From Nostoc sp. PCC 7524 (lineage in GTDB: Bacteria; Cyanobacteriota; Cyanobacteriia; Cyanobacteriales; Nostocaceae): a stretch of 64,000 bases of DNA. Each line of letters begins with the position of its first letter. Position 1 is the first letter of the stretch. The position numbers and the translations under genes were made by a program. Location: positions 1,798,001 through 1,862,000 of the forward strand of contig NC_019684.1 of NCBI RefSeq assembly GCF_000316645.1, read 5' to 3'. Of this stretch, positions 61,858-64,000 are shown in pieces. The notes under the pieces are model-generated. The model saw only the letters and a program-made list of their open reading frames with translations. It was not told where the DNA came from and searched no databases.

Positions 61858-62658
61858 ATGACCGCTATTTCCGATCGCTTTCAAACCCTCAAGCGGAATC
61901 AAGAGTGCGCTCTGATTCCGTTTATTACTGCTGGTGATCCAGATTTAGAAACTACAGCCGCAGCGTTGAAGATTTTAGACTCTAGTGGGGCTGACTTGAT
62001 TGAATTGGGTGTTCCCTACTCTGATCCTCTCGCCGATGGGCCAGTGATTCAAGCGGCTGCTACCCGCGCTTTACAACGGGGAACAAAACTAGAGGGTGTA
62101 CTGGAAATGTTGCAAGCCATTACTCCCAATTTACAAGCACCCATTATTTTATTTACTTATTACAATCCCATTCTGCACCGGGGCATTGACAAATTTTTAG
62201 AGCAAATTGCTGCGGCTGGGGTATCTGGCTTGGTGGTTCCTGATTTACCCCTAGAAGAAGCAGGCGGACTACTCAAACCAGCTAGTGAAATTGGTATTGA
62301 CTTGACACTATTAATTGCGCCTACCAGTTCATCTGAGAGGATAGAAACCATTGCTCGCTCCTCCCAAGGATTTATCTATTTGGTCAGTGTAACTGGTGTG
62401 ACAGGGATGCGATCGCAAATGGAAACACGGGTATCTGATTTATTACAGAAAATTCGCTCTGTTACAGATAAACCCATTGGTGTCGGTTTTGGCATTTCCC
62501 AACCAGAACAAGCACGTCAAGTCAAAGCATGGGGAGCAGATGCAGCCATTGTGGGTAGTGCCTTTGTGAAACGATTAGCCGAAGGTACACCCGAAGAAGG
62601 ACTAAGTGCGATCGCTCAATTTAGTCAAAGTCTCAAAGCAACCATCAAGACATCTTGA
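61858..62658 (+). CDS. trpA: Tryptophan synthase alpha subunit
   Basis: 266 residues. The TIM barrel has [17 protein letters not shown] with the two catalytic acids, VPDLPLEEA, and the phosphate-binding [11 protein letters not shown] and AIVGSAFV loops. It splits indole-3-glycerol phosphate to indole and glyceraldehyde-3-phosphate. As is usual in cyanobacteria the gene is not next to trpB. It follows the ndhL pair by 85 bp, partly tandem-like DNA. Confidence 0.95.
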   Translation: MTAISDRFQTLKRNQECALIPFITAGDPDLETTAAALKILDSSGADLIELGVPYSDPLADGPVIQAAATRALQRGTKLEGVLEMLQAITPNLQAPIILFTYYNPILHRGIDKFLEQIAAAGVSGLVVPDLPLEEAGGLLKPASEIGIDLTLLIAPTSSSERIETIARSSQGFIYLVSVTGVTGMRSQMETRVSDLLQKIRSVTDKPIGVGFGISQPEQARQVKAWGADAAIVGSAFVKRLAEGTPEEGLSAIAQFSQSLKATIKTS

Positions 62659-62903
62659 TGATCAAGATAAAGTAGATTAAAAAAGTATAACAACGCAGTT
62701 TTTTTACCCGTATTTGGTGGACAATTTACGATTTATAGTCTTGAATATTAACATTGGAATACTAAGTGGTAAAAAAACTAGCTGATATAGCAGCTAATGC
62801 TTTGGGTATTATGTGAAATTAAATAGGCTTATAAAGATTATGAGTGTGAGAGTGGGTCAGGCAAAAGTTGTAAAATTGACATCGCAGTTGAGGTGGAAAG
62901 GCG

Positions 62904-63557
62904 ATGAGTGAGAGTATGGCATTTATTGGCGGTGTCGCCGTAGCTGGACTGGCGGCGCTGTTATTGCTCAGGGGGACAAACGCTTCTTCCCTACAGCCTA
63001 ACTTCGCTGTTGCCCCCCAAATGCCAGCCACCGTAGTAGCACCCCAGGTAATGCAACCCCCTATGCAATACCCCCCCTACGGACAAGCACAATATCCCCA
63101 TCAGCCACCTGCTGCGCCTAATCCTGAACAGCGAGTAGAACTAGAACGGCTGAAAATGGACTTGGATCGGTTAAAAAGCGATAACGAACAACTCAGAGCG
63201 CAAAATCAGCAACTCCAGTTTCAATTCCAGAATTACAACAACCAACAGCTGCAATTAGCCCAGCAAAACAGCCAAAAAGTAGCAGCCGCCGCTTTCCAAG
63301 CTGAAACCCCTTGGTTTAATTCACCCATCGTTTGGGCAGCCGGAGGGGCGACTCTCACCATTGGTGGTGGAATTGTAGTCGCTGGCGTATTATCTTTGTT
63401 CTCACCGCGCCAACGTCCTACCAGGACAGTACAAGTAATTCATCCCTACCAAGGTCATACACAGCCTTTAGTTCCTGTGCGACGTGCTGAATTCCTACCC
63501 CCAGCCGGAATGGATGCCAGACGCATGGAAACCCATGAATATGACGAAATGCGGTAG
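62904..63557 (+). CDS. Membrane protein with Gln-rich coiled coil
   Basis: 217 residues. A hydrophobic N-terminal helix (FIGGVAVAGLAALLLLRG) is followed by a Pro/Gln-rich linker, a coiled coil of ~55 residues (RVELERLKMDLDRLKSDNEQ and onward), a second span (VWAAGGATLTIGGGIVVAGVL) and an Arg/Pro tail with RMETHEYDEMR. I cannot name the family. Two spans around a coiled coil fit a structural or septum-related role, but this is speculation. GAGGTGGAAAGGC lies before the ATG. Confidence 0.7.
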   Translation: MSESMAFIGGVAVAGLAALLLLRGTNASSLQPNFAVAPQMPATVVAPQVMQPPMQYPPYGQAQYPHQPPAAPNPEQRVELERLKMDLDRLKSDNEQLRAQNQQLQFQFQNYNNQQLQLAQQNSQKVAAAAFQAETPWFNSPIVWAAGGATLTIGGGIVVAGVLSLFSPRQRPTRTVQVIHPYQGHTQPLVPVRRAEFLPPAGMDARRMETHEYDEMR

Positions 63558-63661
63558 GGGCAGAAGGGCAGAAGGGCAGAGGAGCATAGGGGCAGGGGAG
63601 ATTGTTCTCAAGAATTTTTGAATTTTGTAGGCTTTCCCTGTTCCCCGTTCCCTGTTTCCCG

Positions 63662-64000
63662 TTAATAACCATTTTGAGGCAATTCTGAAGGGTTAATAAT
63701 CTCTGGTTCCTCAGTTTCAGGTGTTTCTTGTGAGGGACTTTTTTGCTTTTCTAGATTGTTGTTTTGAGGAAATGCCTGTTTTTTGACATTTTCGGCTGCT
63801 TGCTGAAACAACGGTTCTAATTTATCTTGCCAGTATTTAATATTGGGTAACTTTTCGGGATGGTTTTTGTAGTCTAAAACTTTATCCCATTGACCATTAT
63901 CTATGGCCTGATTGATGTCGTTAAAGAGTGCGTCTGCTTTCGCCCAATCTTCTTGCCACTGGTTAATCATGGCTGCCGTTTCTTTAATACCAGCAGACGC
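63662..64000 (-). CDS. Hypothetical protein, start outside window
   Basis: The frame is open from its stop at 63662 to the window edge. ATG 63970 has no ribosome site and the reading upstream (ASAGIKETAA) looks protein-like, so the gene probably begins beyond the window. The visible 112 residues are soluble and helical (QEDWAKADALFNDINQAIDN, YWQDKLEPLFQQAAENVKKQ) with a Pro/Glu-rich tail ending NPSELPQNGY. Family unknown. Confidence 0.6.
   Translation of the reverse strand, partial: ASAGIKETAAMINQWQEDWAKADALFNDINQAIDNGQWDKVLDYKNHPEKLPNIKYWQDKLEPLFQQAAENVKKQAFPQNNNLEKQKSPSQETPETEEPEIINPSELPQNGY

Overview
The window comes from the chromosome of a filamentous, heterocyst-forming cyanobacterium of the Nostoc/Anabaena group. 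Supporting signs are the frequent GCGATCGC (HIP1) octamers, arrays of short tandem 7-mers (CACCTGT, TTGCCTA, CCCTGCT), a trnL(UAA) gene split by a group I intron, CP12, NdhL, an FtsH2-type protease, a biliverdin-type phytochrome and a HetZ-related protein. The species cannot be fixed from the sequence alone.

Layout. 1-5.3 kb: end of a GerMN-like protein, a ParA/ribbon-helix-helix pair with an octamer repeat array upstream, a beta-CASP-like metallo-hydrolase and several small conserved proteins. 5.4-13 kb: Nif3-like protein, YjbQ, a glycosyltransferase, a cysteine/cystine lyase-like PLP enzyme, a TM0106-type RecB-like nuclease and a phytase-like esterase. 13.2-16.7 kb: a nested transposon. An IS630-type element sits in a CACCTGT array and is itself split by an ISL3-type element that carries a four-helix-bundle passenger gene. 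17-20 kb: two tandem Ser/Thr kinases. 20.2-28 kb: tRNA-Asp, gltX, a secreted protein, ftsH, a decapitated Crp regulator, a TRAP-like binding protein with an extra N-terminal domain, and pepP.

29-36 kb: an FG-GAP repeat protein, DUF423, trmB, a metallophosphoesterase, a FIST sensor and cp12. 36-40 kb: DUF3177 protein, cbiD, guaA, and an MNT nucleotidyltransferase whose HEPN partner is cut off after about seven codons. 40.5-46 kb, minus strand: a light-signalling cluster of bacteriophytochrome, response regulator and a REC-PAS-histidine kinase. 46-54 kb: a CDF transporter, rbfA, a Ycf33-like protein, a Dam-type methylase with a convergent PD-(D/E)XK protein, and a HetZ-related regulator. 54-64 kb: TsaC/Sua5, LarC, two paralogous lipoproteins, a YbhN-like membrane protein, split trnL, ndhL with its DUF3007 neighbour, trpA and two uncharacterised proteins.

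Most operons are short. The clearest functional groups are the phytochrome phosphorelay, ndhL-DUF3007, the partition pair and the methylase/nuclease pair. Intergenic DNA is rich in dispersed hairpins and small repeats, several in more than one copy here. The best candidates for under-described biology are the octamer array with ParA/RHH, the ISL3 element with its passenger, the TRAP protein fused to a helical domain, the C-terminal domain shared by the twin kinases, and the near-gene-free stretch at 48.7-49.7 kb.
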